Assembly: GCA_002737595.1 (NCBI GenBank)
Contig: NSHZ01000004.1
Coordinates: 1-50,106, forward strand
Source of the DNA: Actinomycetota bacterium
GTDB taxonomy: Bacteria; Actinomycetota; Actinomycetes; Nanopelagicales; Nanopelagicaceae
Length of the DNA: 50,106 nt
Reading direction: 5' to 3'
Part shown: one piece after another, positions 9,109-17,444 of the stretch
Numbering within the stretch: position 1 is the stretch's first letter
Layout of the letters: every line of letters starts with the position of its first letter
The notes under the pieces: generated by a model
What the model was told of the DNA's origin: nothing
Database searches by the model: none
Seen by the model: the letters and a program-made list of their open reading frames with translations, nothing else
Position numbers and translations under genes: made by a program

Positions 9109-10708
9109 GCTCGGATGCTTTCAACAAGGGTACTCCCAGCATGGCATCGGCAGCCCTCAAAGCGATTGCTTGAATGGTCGATGTAGGGTTGAGGGCACCT
9201 ACCGTGACGAAGACACCACCATCAACTATAAAGAGATTCTCACAATCATGGGCTTTGCCGAATTGATCGACAACGGAGGTTTGAGGATCAGACCCCATTC
9301 GGGTGGTTCCCAATAGATGAAATCCGGCGCTGGTTACTAAGTCGACGACTCGAATATCTGTTGCTCCTGCCTCCCGGAGAACCGCTTTATTTATCGCGAT
9401 ACCGAAATCCAAAATCTTGCGCGAGTTTTCACTCACCTGATAGGTGATCTTAGGAGCGGGGATTCCAAATTGATCTTTAAGAGTTGGCGATAAAGTCACT
9501 CGGTTATGGGCTTCCGGAAGATCTTCGCTGGTGACTGTGATGCTGGCAGTATGACCAAATTGACCATAGAAATCTTCGTGGTGGTGAGATCCCCACTTCA
9601 CGGGCGAGGTATAGGTCCCTAACGCAGAGCCCAGAGGGCCATCACTTCTAATGGTTTGACCTTGGAATCCTCGAACAAATCCTCGTGAAGGATCGGTTTT
9701 GTAAAACTCTTGACTATAAATGCTGCAAGCGAATGGACCTTTAAACCCATCGAGCGCCTCTGAGAATATTCCGGTCACAAGTGCGGTGGGATGAAACATC
9801 AAATTTCTGCCCACTTGATCGCTGCTGTTTGCCAAACCACGGGGACACCACTCTGCAGAGCTCAAAAGAAGGAGTCGAGCTGTTCCAACTCCGTTACCAG
9901 CGAGCACCACATTATCCGCCGTAATTTCGTGTGTGATGCCCTGCGCATCTATATAGGTCACGCCGGTAACTCGGCCAGGCTTTGAGTTGATTTTTGAGAC
10001 GCGTGCTTCGGTAATGAGGCGAATTTTGCTTGAGTGCAAGTCAGACCAGTAGGTCACATCTGTACTAGCTCGAGACTTTCGCGGACACCCTAGATCACAT
10101 GGCCCGCAGTTATTGCACGCAAGGCGCGCACCGCGGTCGGCGGTCAAGATGGCTGCATCAACTGGCCACCAGTGGTAATTCAGGCGATCGTATGCAGCGG
10201 CAATTTTTTCAGCTCCGTCTCCCATGGGGAGGGCGGGCATAGTGCGGTGAGGCTTGGGAGGGTATGCGGGGTCTCCGTCCTGTCCGGCAACGCCCATCAT
10301 CTGATCATTGATTTCAAAGTAAGGCTCTAGATCAAAATAGGAGAGTGGCCAATCCTGTCCAACGCCGTCGAGGGATTTGACTCGAAAATCTTCTGGTTTC
10401 AGTCGAGGAAAATGTGCGCCCCAGTGAATGGTTGAACCGCCGACCGCGTTGTAGAGCATGGGGCTGATATCGCTATCTGAATCATCTATTGGATAGTCCC
10501 ATGAATTTCTACGAATATTCGGGTTCGGGTGGTGTGTTCGGTGGCGAGCGCGCTCCCAGCCAAGAGTCAGTGATGGAGAAGATTCGGGTGCGACCCAGCC
10601 ACCCTGTTCGAGAACGGTAACTTCGGCGCCCTTCTCTGCCAGACGCCAAGCGACCGCGCTTCCTGCGGCCCCGGCCCCGATTACAAGGTATTGGCACGAT
10701 GACTTCAT
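9101..10708 (-). CDS. GMC family FAD-dependent oxidoreductase (copy 1)
   Basis: Predicted flavoenzyme oxidising an alcohol or sugar hydroxyl; substrate unknown. The 535 residues begin with the FAD-binding GxGxxG at 11-16 (GAGAAG) and end with the GMC catalytic pair, His464 in GFHLLGTTRMG and Asn507 in GALNPTST. A cluster C198-x2-C201-x2-C204-x3-C208 lies mid-protein, where related FAD dehydrogenases hold an Fe-S cluster. The start is ATG 10708, not the upstream ATG at 10891, because the FAD motif must be near the N-terminus and a TATAAT box lies 6 nt before this ATG. There is no signal peptide. It forms an operon with the small partner and rarD. The paralogue at 22759-24363 shares long conserved stretches. 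Confidence 0.9.
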   Translation of the reverse strand: MKSSCQYLVIGAGAAGSAVAWRLAEKGAEVTVLEQGGWVAPESSPSLTLGWERARHRTHHPNPNIRRNSWDYPIDDSDSDISPMLYNAVGGSTIHWGAHFPRLKPEDFRVKSLDGVGQDWPLSYFDLEPYFEINDQMMGVAGQDGDPAYPPKPHRTMPALPMGDGAEKIAAAYDRLNYHWWPVDAAILTADRGARLACNNCGPCDLGCPRKSRASTDVTYWSDLHSSKIRLITEARVSKINSKPGRVTGVTYIDAQGITHEITADNVVLAGNGVGTARLLLLSSAEWCPRGLANSSDQVGRNLMFHPTALVTGIFSEALDGFKGPFACSIYSQEFYKTDPSRGFVRGFQGQTIRSDGPLGSALGTYTSPVKWGSHHHEDFYGQFGHTASITVTSEDLPEAHNRVTLSPTLKDQFGIPAPKITYQVSENSRKILDFGIAINKAVLREAGATDIRVVDLVTSAGFHLLGTTRMGSDPQTSVVDQFGKAHDCENLFIVDGGVFVTVGALNPTSTIQAIALRAADAMLGVPLLKASEHE

Positions 10709-10745
10709 CTCAGAATTATACCTTTGGTAAGAGTGCGACAGGCAA
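10708..10745 (-). promoter_or_regulatory. Promoter of GMC copy 1, probably leaderless
   Basis: Read on the minus strand, a perfect TATAAT (10720-10715) lies six bases before the ATG at 10708, so transcription should begin at or next to the A of the start codon. A weak -35, TTGCCT (10745-10740), is 19 nt upstream. No Shine-Dalgarno sequence is present, which agrees with a leaderless mRNA. Confidence 0.6.
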
Positions 10746-10795
10746 TGCGGTGGCTTAGGATCTGATGGAGGACTCATTAGAGCGCTAGGGGAGCG

Positions 10796-11569
10796 ATGAA
10801 CGACCATTCTAATAAAGGCGTAGTAGTTACGGGTGCTGGAAACGGTATCGGGCGCGGAATTGCAGAGCGCTTTATCAACGAGGGCGCTCACGTTGTCCTA
10901 CTGGATATCAACGAAGCTGCAGTCACTTCGCTTGCAGATTCTTTAGGCCCCAAGGCGCATGCGGTGGTCGGCGATGTCCGCAACGAATCTGAGATTCAAG
11001 TCGCTATCGATATGGTGGTGAAGCACGCTGGAGCGCTGGATATCATGGTTAATAACGCTGGCATCATTACGATCGCGCCAATCGTAGAGACGGATCGGGA
11101 TAGCTGGATGCGAATTCTCGACATTAACGTGATCGGTATCGCCCTCGGTTCGAAGCTAGCGGCTAAGCAAATGATTCTCCAAGGCAAAGGTGGAGTTCTG
11201 ATAAATGCTTCATCAGGCGGGGGAAGACACGGAGTTGCTAATTTGTCGCAGTACTGCGCTTCTAAAGCAGCGATCATCATGATGAGTCAATCGCTCTCAC
11301 TAGAGCTTGCGCCTCACAAGATTCGAGTCAACTGTTATACCCCGGGACACATCATGACTCCACTTTGGGATGATATTGCTGATGGTATGAGCACCAAAAT
11401 GGGTCAGACCAGGGATCAAACCCTAGGTACTTTTTTGGAGACTGTTCCCTGGGGACGCTTCGGAACGCCTGCAGATGTAGCGGCTTCGGTCTCGTGGCTT
11501 TGCACAGATGATGCGGAATACATCAGCGGTCAATGTATTGCAATGAATGGCGCTGAATTGCCCTGGTAG
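10796..11569 (+). CDS. SDR family oxidoreductase (copy 1)
   Basis: NAD(P)-dependent dehydrogenase of the classical short-chain family, 257 residues. The cofactor motif TGAGNGIG is at 12-19, NNAG at 86-89, and the catalytic set is Ser139 or Ser140, Tyr153 and Lys157 (YCASK). Asp37 at the end of the second beta strand (LLDIN) suggests a preference for NAD. It is divergent from the GMC operon, with 87 nt between the two starts, and ends 7 nt from the convergent deacetylase gene. AGGGGAG precedes the ATG. A role in oxidising or reducing an intermediate of the same pathway as the GMC enzyme is inferred from position. Confidence 0.88.
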   Translation: MNDHSNKGVVVTGAGNGIGRGIAERFINEGAHVVLLDINEAAVTSLADSLGPKAHAVVGDVRNESEIQVAIDMVVKHAGALDIMVNNAGIITIAPIVETDRDSWMRILDINVIGIALGSKLAAKQMILQGKGGVLINASSGGGRHGVANLSQYCASKAAIIMMSQSLSLELAPHKIRVNCYTPGHIMTPLWDDIADGMSTKMGQTRDQTLGTFLETVPWGRFGTPADVAASVSWLCTDDAEYISGQCIAMNGAELPW

Positions 11570-11576
11570 GAATGCT

Positions 11577-12416
11577 TTATGAATGTGAGAATTCTTGCGC
11601 GATTTCTTTGCGATAGGTGATCCACACATCTTCATGGCGCTTCACGTGTTTGAGAAATTCCTCGAACGCGCCAATTCTTCCTGGGCGTCCCACGATGCGT
11701 AAATGTAGGCCGACCGACATCATGCGAGGTTGTGCTAGACGTTCTTCGTAAAGTCGGTCAAAGGTATCGATGTTGTATTTGAGCCAGTCGGTGGGTGTGT
11801 AGCCCGGATCCGCCCACATCTTCATATCGTTCGTATCGATAGCATAGGGCACCACAACAATTGGGCCTGATTTGGTCTCTTCCCAGAATGGCCAATCTCC
11901 CGAATAGTCATCCATGCTGTAAAGGAAGCCCTCGGATTTTAAAATTGATCGTGTCTCTTCAGTAAAAAGGTAGCGAGATAGATGCCCTACCGGAGCGATA
12001 CCGATAGAGCGTTCAATCGAGTCGCGCGCTGAAACTATAAACTCACGTTCTTCCTCAGTAGTCATCTTAAATTGGTGGATCCAGCGGTAACCGTGGCTGG
12101 CAGCTTCGTCTCCACGACTCTTGATGAAGTCGGCAATTTGTGGAGCACGTTCTAAAGCAACTGCAGCACATGTCCACGTTGCTGGAATGTCGTATTTGGT
12201 CAAGAGATCGGCAACGCGTTTGAACCCTTCTTTTATGCCGTACTGATAATTAGATTCATTTCCCGGATTGCGGACGGCACCCTTTGTCACCAGATTCATC
12301 TCATCTACTGGCTCGGCTTTTCCGTCGCCGTCAAGAAGAGAAATTTCAGCGCCTTCTTCTACGTTAACTACGATCGAAAGGGCTAGGGCAGTCTTTGATG
12401 GGCGTGGGGTGAGCAT
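11577..12416 (-). CDS. Polysaccharide deacetylase family protein, PuuE/allantoinase-like
   Basis: Metal-dependent amidohydrolase-like NodB-fold protein, 279 residues. It resembles the PuuE subgroup more than chitin deacetylases: an N-terminal VNVEEGAE, then YGIKEGFKRVADLL, IPATWTCAAVALERAP, DEAASHGYRW and GLHLRIVGRPGRI near the end, which match the PuuE layout. PuuE enzymes open allantoin; other members act on different cyclic amides or imides, so the substrate is not fixed. GGAGG lies 6-10 nt before the ATG. It is convergent with the SDR gene and divergent from the enoyl-CoA hydratase gene. Together with the amidase and the cysteine hydrolase it suggests a nitrogen-containing substrate for the block. 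Confidence 0.8.
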   Translation of the reverse strand: MLTPRPSKTALALSIVVNVEEGAEISLLDGDGKAEPVDEMNLVTKGAVRNPGNESNYQYGIKEGFKRVADLLTKYDIPATWTCAAVALERAPQIADFIKSRGDEAASHGYRWIHQFKMTTEEEREFIVSARDSIERSIGIAPVGHLSRYLFTEETRSILKSEGFLYSMDDYSGDWPFWEETKSGPIVVVPYAIDTNDMKMWADPGYTPTDWLKYNIDTFDRLYEERLAQPRMMSVGLHLRIVGRPGRIGAFEEFLKHVKRHEDVWITYRKEIAQEFSHS

Positions 12417-12448
12417 CTTTCCTCCGGGCGCGCAGTGTCAGTAATGGG

Positions 12449-12460
12449 TACACTAGCAGG
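12449..12460 (+). promoter_or_regulatory. Leaderless promoter -10 box of the enoyl-CoA hydratase gene
   Basis: TACACT at 12449-12454 fits TANNNT and lies six bases before the GTG start at 12461, so the transcript would start at the codon itself. No ribosome site is seen, and no convincing -35 is visible. Confidence 0.5.
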
Positions 12461-13228
12461 GTGTCTGATCTTGAATTAGTGATTAGCGATGGCATCGCTC
12501 GTCTGATCATCAATCGTCCTTCGTGTAAGAATGCCCTTAGCTCAGAAATGTGGGCGGAGATTCCACTACTTTTGAAGGAAGTAAGTGGAGTGCGCGCCCT
12601 GTCTGTCCAATCCGCTACCGCCGGAGTCTTTTCTGCGGGCGCGGATATAAATGAGTATCGAGAAAATGCGGGTAATTCGGAGTGGGGATTTGAGAGTCAA
12701 GCTCGTATCGGTCGGGCGTTTAGTGCACTTCGTGCGTTTGAGGCGCCCACATTTGCTTTGGTCGATGGTCCATGTTTCGGTGGCGGAGCTGGAATAGCAA
12801 GTGCTTGCGATTTTCGGATTGCAACGGAAAGTGCAACTTTTGCAATAACTCCCACCAAGCTTGGAATGCTATATCCGTACGAGGAGATGGTGCATCTCGT
12901 CGATCTCGTCGGGGTGACCGTGGCAAAAAGGATTCTTTACTCTGGGGCTACATTTACTGCTTCCTGGGCTCTTCGAGTCGGATTCGTAGATGACGTCGTT
13001 GCCGACTCCGATCTTTACAAGTCTTTTGATGCCCGCATTGCCGATTTAGCAGTTGTGAGCGCGGCGGCCGTGCGCAATACGAAGAAAATGTTTGCTCGAA
13101 TTACCTCTGGGGTGAGGATTGAAGACGAGATCGCGCGCTTAGCAATAGTTGAAGCCTTGGAAAGCGCCGATCATCTCGAGGGTCTCAATGCATTCTTGGA
13201 AAGACGTCAAGCAAAATTTAGTGATTAG
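12461..13228 (+). CDS. Enoyl-CoA hydratase/isomerase family protein
   Basis: Crotonase-fold protein of 255 residues, expected to act on an acyl-CoA thioester. The N-terminal NRPSCKNALS, the first oxyanion-hole segment FSAGADI and the second GPCFGGGAGIASACDFRIA are all present. The usual acidic catalytic positions after the second segment read PTKLGMLYPYEEM, so hydratase, isomerase or hydrolase activity cannot be decided by eye. The GTG start is supported by the leaderless -10 box before it. The end overlaps the convergent amidase gene by 11 nt. The CoA ligase gene nearby could supply its substrate. Confidence 0.87.
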   Translation: MSDLELVISDGIARLIINRPSCKNALSSEMWAEIPLLLKEVSGVRALSVQSATAGVFSAGADINEYRENAGNSEWGFESQARIGRAFSALRAFEAPTFALVDGPCFGGGAGIASACDFRIATESATFAITPTKLGMLYPYEEMVHLVDLVGVTVAKRILYSGATFTASWALRVGFVDDVVADSDLYKSFDARIADLAVVSAAAVRNTKKMFARITSGVRIEDEIARLAIVEALESADHLEGLNAFLERRQAKFSD

Positions 13229-14468
13229 TATCGAGCTGATTTTCCAGCCAGAGTCCTAAATTAAGAACCTTCTGATCGCTCTCTCCGACTAACTGGACTG
13301 ATCGCCTAGTCGTTGGTTCGACGATTGAGAGTGCTGCTAATCCCGCGATATTAACCCAGGCTGCTAAGTCTGCGGCACCGGATGGATTTTCGTCGAGATC
13401 TGGCGCTCCTGCGGCAGTTGTGGGAAGCACCATGACATCGAAAGTCTTGAAGAGCGCGCTCGCTTGGTTCTGGAATTGTGAAATCTTATCTTTCGCTTCC
13501 AAAATTTTTGTAGGCGATAATGTATTGACGAAATTCATAATCGAAAGGAATTCATTTGAAAAGCCTGGTTGGGTGGGGGATCCGGAAAGTCCTAAACTCG
13601 CACTTCCTTCAAGCTCGCATATGAGCAGACCAGCTCTTCGTATCGCCCCGGCATCAAAATCATGAGGTATTTTCTGCCTACTTGCTCCAAGTCTGCTCAA
13701 TATGTGCGAAACGGCATCTTGTCCCACGACGTCTGCGTGTGTTGAAAGGTGAGATCCCACAATCTTCAGCGTTGAGGGGTCGATAGGAGCGTAGGCAACG
13801 TTTTGGAGAGAGCTAAGTATTGAAACCAGATCGCGGACCGATGTAGTTAGTAGTCCTATTGAGTCGAAGTCTTCAGCAAGTCGGACGAGCCCTTGATTTG
13901 AAATGCGCTCTCTCGACGGTTTGTACCCGATAATTTCACAGTAAGCAGCGGGAATTCGTACGCTTCCCATGGTGTCTGAGCCAATCGAGAATGGCAGCGC
14001 GCCAGACCCGACGATTGCGGCCGAGCCACCACTTGATCCACCAGCATTAAGTTTTGGATTTACCGGGTTGCTGCATAATCCGGTAAAGGCGTTGGCGGTG
14101 ACGGCACCGAGTGCGCCCTCTGCCATTGTTGTGGTTAAGGTGGGGATTGCTCCGAGTTCTCGAAGTCGAGAAACGATCCAGCCATCCTGGGTGGCGGGCA
14201 CTTCATTATTTCGCGCGCCAGATGTCGTGACTATTCCTTTGATATCGATATTGGCCTTCACACCAAAGGGGATACCATCAATTGCTGATTTCTTAACGCC
14301 ATTTGCCCTTCTTAAGTCCGCTTCTAATGCCTCAACACGTGAATATTTAATTCTCTGTTCTACTGCATGATGTACATCAATAGTTTCGAGAGCCTTTTCA
14401 ACTAGCTCTTGGGAAGTAACTTCGCCTGCGTCTAGCCGGAGAATTGTTTCTGAAAGTGCTGATTTCAT
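13218..14468 (-). CDS. Amidase (amidase signature family)
   Basis: Hydrolyses a carboxylic amide bond; substrate unknown. The 416 residues carry the Ser-cisSer-Lys centre: Lys71 in VKANID, the glycine/serine loop GGSSGGSAA at 143-151, and the nucleophile Ser169 in SDTMGSVRIPA. The usual DTGGS reads DTMGS here, a small deviation next to the nucleophile. At 416 residues it is slightly shorter than the typical 450-500. It overlaps the upstream ligase gene by 4 nt, so it is the third gene of the PrpD-ligase-amidase operon. Related enzymes include aryl-acylamidases and GatA; no gatB or gatC is nearby, so GatA is unlikely. Confidence 0.87.
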   Translation of the reverse strand: MKSALSETILRLDAGEVTSQELVEKALETIDVHHAVEQRIKYSRVEALEADLRRANGVKKSAIDGIPFGVKANIDIKGIVTTSGARNNEVPATQDGWIVSRLRELGAIPTLTTTMAEGALGAVTANAFTGLCSNPVNPKLNAGGSSGGSAAIVGSGALPFSIGSDTMGSVRIPAAYCEIIGYKPSRERISNQGLVRLAEDFDSIGLLTTSVRDLVSILSSLQNVAYAPIDPSTLKIVGSHLSTHADVVGQDAVSHILSRLGASRQKIPHDFDAGAIRRAGLLICELEGSASLGLSGSPTQPGFSNEFLSIMNFVNTLSPTKILEAKDKISQFQNQASALFKTFDVMVLPTTAAGAPDLDENPSGAADLAAWVNIAGLAALSIVEPTTRRSVQLVGESDQKVLNLGLWLENQLDTNH

Positions 14469-15844
14469 GTTCGAACATCTACCAGGCGAATGGGTTTTTG
14501 CCTGGTAGTGAGTTGAGTAGTTTCTGCTGTTTCTCCCACTCCCACAATCTCTGCGCCAATTTTCAGGCCAAGAGTGAAAGAGAGGTGGTCTTCAATTTGT
14601 AGTCTCAATGACTCGCTCTGCTCGCGAACCTCTACGACGACAACGAGGTGATCAGAGCCTGCCTGATTCTTCTCTAGCCGCGCGTAGTATTCGCCAGTAA
14701 AGCTGGGAGTATTGATGAGAATGGCGCTCAAGGCTGTGGGATAAATATTGATACCACGCAATTTGACCATGTTGTCACTACGGCCAAGCAATCCGGCCAT
14801 CCGGTCGAATGGTAGGTTCGCGCTTCCTCGCCCGGGTAGCAGAGCGGTGAGATCATGAGTGTTAAATCGAATCAGTGGAGCAAGATCGGATTTCGCAAGA
14901 CTGGTGACCACCAATTCACCACTCTCACCTTGAGGTGTCGGAGCATGCGTCTCTGAATCCAAAATCTCTACAAAATTAGCGTCTTCCCAAATATAGAGAC
15001 CATCTCGTTCGGGACCCTCTGTCGAAAGAATTCCGGTATCTGCGACGCCGTACCAATTAAAGGCAGGTACACCGCCCCAGGCTTCTTCTAGTTTCGTGCG
15101 ACCACCCTCAGGTAAGTGGCCAATAATCATGCGGACCTTTAGGTCCCGAGCTGGATCTAAACCTTGTTCGCGCACCACTTCGGCCAGGCGAAGCAGGTAA
15201 TCTGAAAAACCCACAAGAACGGTGGCGCCAAATCGTTTAATGAGCTCAACTTGGCGTTCTGATCGCGTCTCGGCTCCGGTACCGGCAGAGATGTATGTGG
15301 CATCTGTGTAACGCACAACGGATTCCCTGATGTAATGCCCACCATTGATGAGCCCATGCCCATAAACGCCGTGAACAATATCTGAAGCATTGACGCCGAG
15401 CCATCGATAAGTGCGTCCAAGAAGGAGATTCTGTACTTCACGGCCCCACGGACCCCAAACCACAGGTTGTGGCGCCCCGGTAGTGCCGCTAGTTGTTTGG
15501 ATTACTCGTGCCCCCGATTGGCCCGACGCCGAGATTGCTAACGAACCAAATGGTGGGAATTCTTCAACGTCATTTAAAATCGCGGTCTTATCCACAATCG
15601 GAAGCTGCGGCACATCTGCAAGCGAAGTGATGTCGCCAATTCCAATACCGGCATTTTTCCAGAGGCGTTGGTAAAAAGGAGTAGCCCATGCGGCGCTGAG
15701 TACTTTTTTGAATTCACTTTCTTGGATTGCTCGTAGTTCATCTCGAGACATGCCCTCATACTTATGAAGGAAATCAGGACCACTCGGAAAAGAATGTGAA
15801 AATTCTGATGTGTCAAATGAATCAAAATATGGAGAGTTGCTCAT
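14465..15844 (-). CDS. AMP-dependent CoA ligase, phenylacetate-CoA ligase (PaaK)-like
   Basis: Adenylate-forming enzyme of the PaaK group, 459 residues, expected to activate a carboxylic acid to its CoA thioester. Visible motifs are the N-terminal family pattern TPFYQRLWKNAGI, the ATP loop TTSGTTGAPQPVVWG, the adenine motif YGVADTG, the LIRFNTHDL motif in place of YRTGD, and the hinge GRSDNMVKLRGINIYP before the C-terminal swinging domain. Substituted adenine and hinge motifs suggest a substrate other than phenylacetate. It overlaps both neighbours by 4 nt, placing it in the middle of the PrpD-ligase-amidase operon. Confidence 0.85.
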   Translation of the reverse strand: MSNSPYFDSFDTSEFSHSFPSGPDFLHKYEGMSRDELRAIQESEFKKVLSAAWATPFYQRLWKNAGIGIGDITSLADVPQLPIVDKTAILNDVEEFPPFGSLAISASGQSGARVIQTTSGTTGAPQPVVWGPWGREVQNLLLGRTYRWLGVNASDIVHGVYGHGLINGGHYIRESVVRYTDATYISAGTGAETRSERQVELIKRFGATVLVGFSDYLLRLAEVVREQGLDPARDLKVRMIIGHLPEGGRTKLEEAWGGVPAFNWYGVADTGILSTEGPERDGLYIWEDANFVEILDSETHAPTPQGESGELVVTSLAKSDLAPLIRFNTHDLTALLPGRGSANLPFDRMAGLLGRSDNMVKLRGINIYPTALSAILINTPSFTGEYYARLEKNQAGSDHLVVVVEVREQSESLRLQIEDHLSFTLGLKIGAEIVGVGETAETTQLTTRQKPIRLVDVRT

Positions 15845-17223
15845 AGGAGCTCTATCAATCGAGAAACATCTTCCACATTCTCCAAATTGTCCAGCAGCTC
15901 CTTGAGTCGATCGTGTACTTGACTCTTTCCCGCCGCGTCTAGATTTCGCGCGAACTTCTCCTCCAGTTCCTTCTGACTCATCGGTGTGCTCGGAGAGCCC
16001 AGCGAGGCTGGCAGAGTAATGGAATGTTGCTCTCCACTCTTAAGTTTCACCACGATAGTTTGCGGATCGAAGGCGTTTGGATTTGGATTTGTATCCATGA
16101 TAATTTTCACTCGGTTAGCGGTCTCTATGACATGGGGGTTTCTTAGCCGCTCTTCGCTGTAAGAGTGCAGAGTGACACTTCCGTCCATGAGCGCGTTTGG
16201 AATGAGATATGCGAGGCAGAGTCTTGCGGTGCCAACTTGCATATCAATGGTGGGCAGTCGGCCGACTAATCCTTTGACCATTGGAGGAACGTGAGCTTCA
16301 ACTTCTAGGACATCATCAACTGTGAATCCATAATCCTTTTGTAGTTGAAGAATTCCATCTAGGGCCGCATGCGTTGCTCGGCCAGATGGGAAAGGTTTGA
16401 TGCTGGTGCGCTCTACCTCCCAGATTTTACCAAGTTGTGCTACCAAAGCATGTGGATCTCCCGCACCCTCGATCACTCCAAAGTATCCATACTTACCATC
16501 AAAAATTTTCTTTGGTCCACGAAAACCTGCGAGTGCGAGGTCCCATGCGTTAATTGCGGCGCGTGCATTAAAACCGATCTGCAGTGCGAGCACCTGCGCT
16601 CCCTCAGTGTGCGGTTGCATAGTGCCGGCAATTTGCGAATAGACGACGCCCATCGCGGCCTCGGCCTGTTCAATTGATGCTCTGGTCGCTGCGGTAATAG
16701 CGGCTACTGCGCCGAGCGCGCCGGCAGTTGCTGGGCGGAAGAAGCGCAATGGTGTGCTGGTAACGACGCCAAGACCTGCGGCTATATCCACGCCTATGGT
16801 TACGGCTCGAATGAGGTCTCTTCCGGAGAATTTCTGACCGGTCTTTTCGGCGCGTTCCATGAAGGCCAAGGTGACTGGAAAAACCACCGTCATAGGGTGA
16901 ACTACCGAAGGCTCGTGGATAGCGTCGAACTCCAGGGTGTGCATCTGATGCCCATTCACCATCGCGGCCAAGGCAGCAGGTAAGGCGATCCCGGAGGTCC
17001 AGGCGTGCGCCTCGCGGCCGCTTCCCCAAGAATCAACCGCGTGCAGAAGAATCTTGCTCTCCTCGGTGATTGCCCCTGCCAGGCCCACCCCTACGGCATC
17101 GAAAATAAGGCGCTTAGCAGCGGTTAAACCGCTCTGACCTGGACCTTCGAAAGAGCTTTCGCGGGCATGATTTACGAAGGCACGCAGGATCGATTCATCT
17201 CCTGAGTCGTGTCCGTTGGTCAT
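15841..17223 (-). CDS. MmgE/PrpD family protein
   Basis: Member of the family of 2-methylcitrate dehydratase, cis-aconitate decarboxylase and iminodisuccinate epimerase, 460 residues, the usual length. Recognisable are the N-terminal helical domain with AKRLIFDAVGVGLAG, the segment HQMHTLEFDAIHEPSVVHP where methylcitrate dehydratases have FDD(T), and KPFPSGRATHAALDG corresponding to the KPYPSCRYTH-type motif. The substitutions at these sites argue against methylcitrate as substrate. It is the first gene of a minus-strand operon with the ligase and amidase (4-nt overlaps). A minus-strand TATAAT at 17325-17320 could be its -10 box, giving a leader of about 90 nt. Confidence 0.85.
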   Translation of the reverse strand: MTNGHDSGDESILRAFVNHARESSFEGPGQSGLTAAKRLIFDAVGVGLAGAITEESKILLHAVDSWGSGREAHAWTSGIALPAALAAMVNGHQMHTLEFDAIHEPSVVHPMTVVFPVTLAFMERAEKTGQKFSGRDLIRAVTIGVDIAAGLGVVTSTPLRFFRPATAGALGAVAAITAATRASIEQAEAAMGVVYSQIAGTMQPHTEGAQVLALQIGFNARAAINAWDLALAGFRGPKKIFDGKYGYFGVIEGAGDPHALVAQLGKIWEVERTSIKPFPSGRATHAALDGILQLQKDYGFTVDDVLEVEAHVPPMVKGLVGRLPTIDMQVGTARLCLAYLIPNALMDGSVTLHSYSEERLRNPHVIETANRVKIIMDTNPNPNAFDPQTIVVKLKSGEQHSITLPASLGSPSTPMSQKELEEKFARNLDAAGKSQVHDRLKELLDNLENVEDVSRLIELL

Positions 17224-17341
17224 CTCTCACCCTTCTGATGGAGGTTGAGCCTGGTCATCAGCTACTCTCACTTTCATGGCCATTCTGGGACCTCATGGGA
17301 GGGTGGTGCAACATGGAGAATTATATGTCAGACAAAACCTT

Positions 17342-17358
17342 GCCAGGGGGCACCTGGC
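17342..17358. promoter_or_regulatory. Operator-like inverted repeat in the divergent prpD / ABC-transporter intergenic region
   Basis: GCCAGG (17342-17347) and CCTGGC (17353-17358) form a perfect 6-bp inverted repeat with a 5-nt centre. It falls in the 17-nt spacer between a candidate plus-strand -35 TTGCCA (17340-17345) and a -10-like TAAGAA (17363-17368), so a repressor bound there would block the transporter promoter. The 221-nt gap also holds a minus-strand TATAAT at 17325-17320 for the prpD operon. No regulator gene is found in the window, so the operator reading is inference. Confidence 0.35.
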
Positions 17359-17444
17359 TAGGTAAGAATCTCATTGCTTACTATGTTGGCTGGATTCCAT
17401 AACCCGTGGGGTCCGATTCGATCGTAAATAAAAGGAGATCGTAA

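Noticed and set aside
9101..10891. Longer form of GMC copy 1 starting at 10891
   Set aside because: The 61 extra residues overlap the divergent SDR gene and its promoter, and would put the FAD motif too far from the N-terminus. A TATAAT box exactly 6 nt before ATG 10708 supports the short form.
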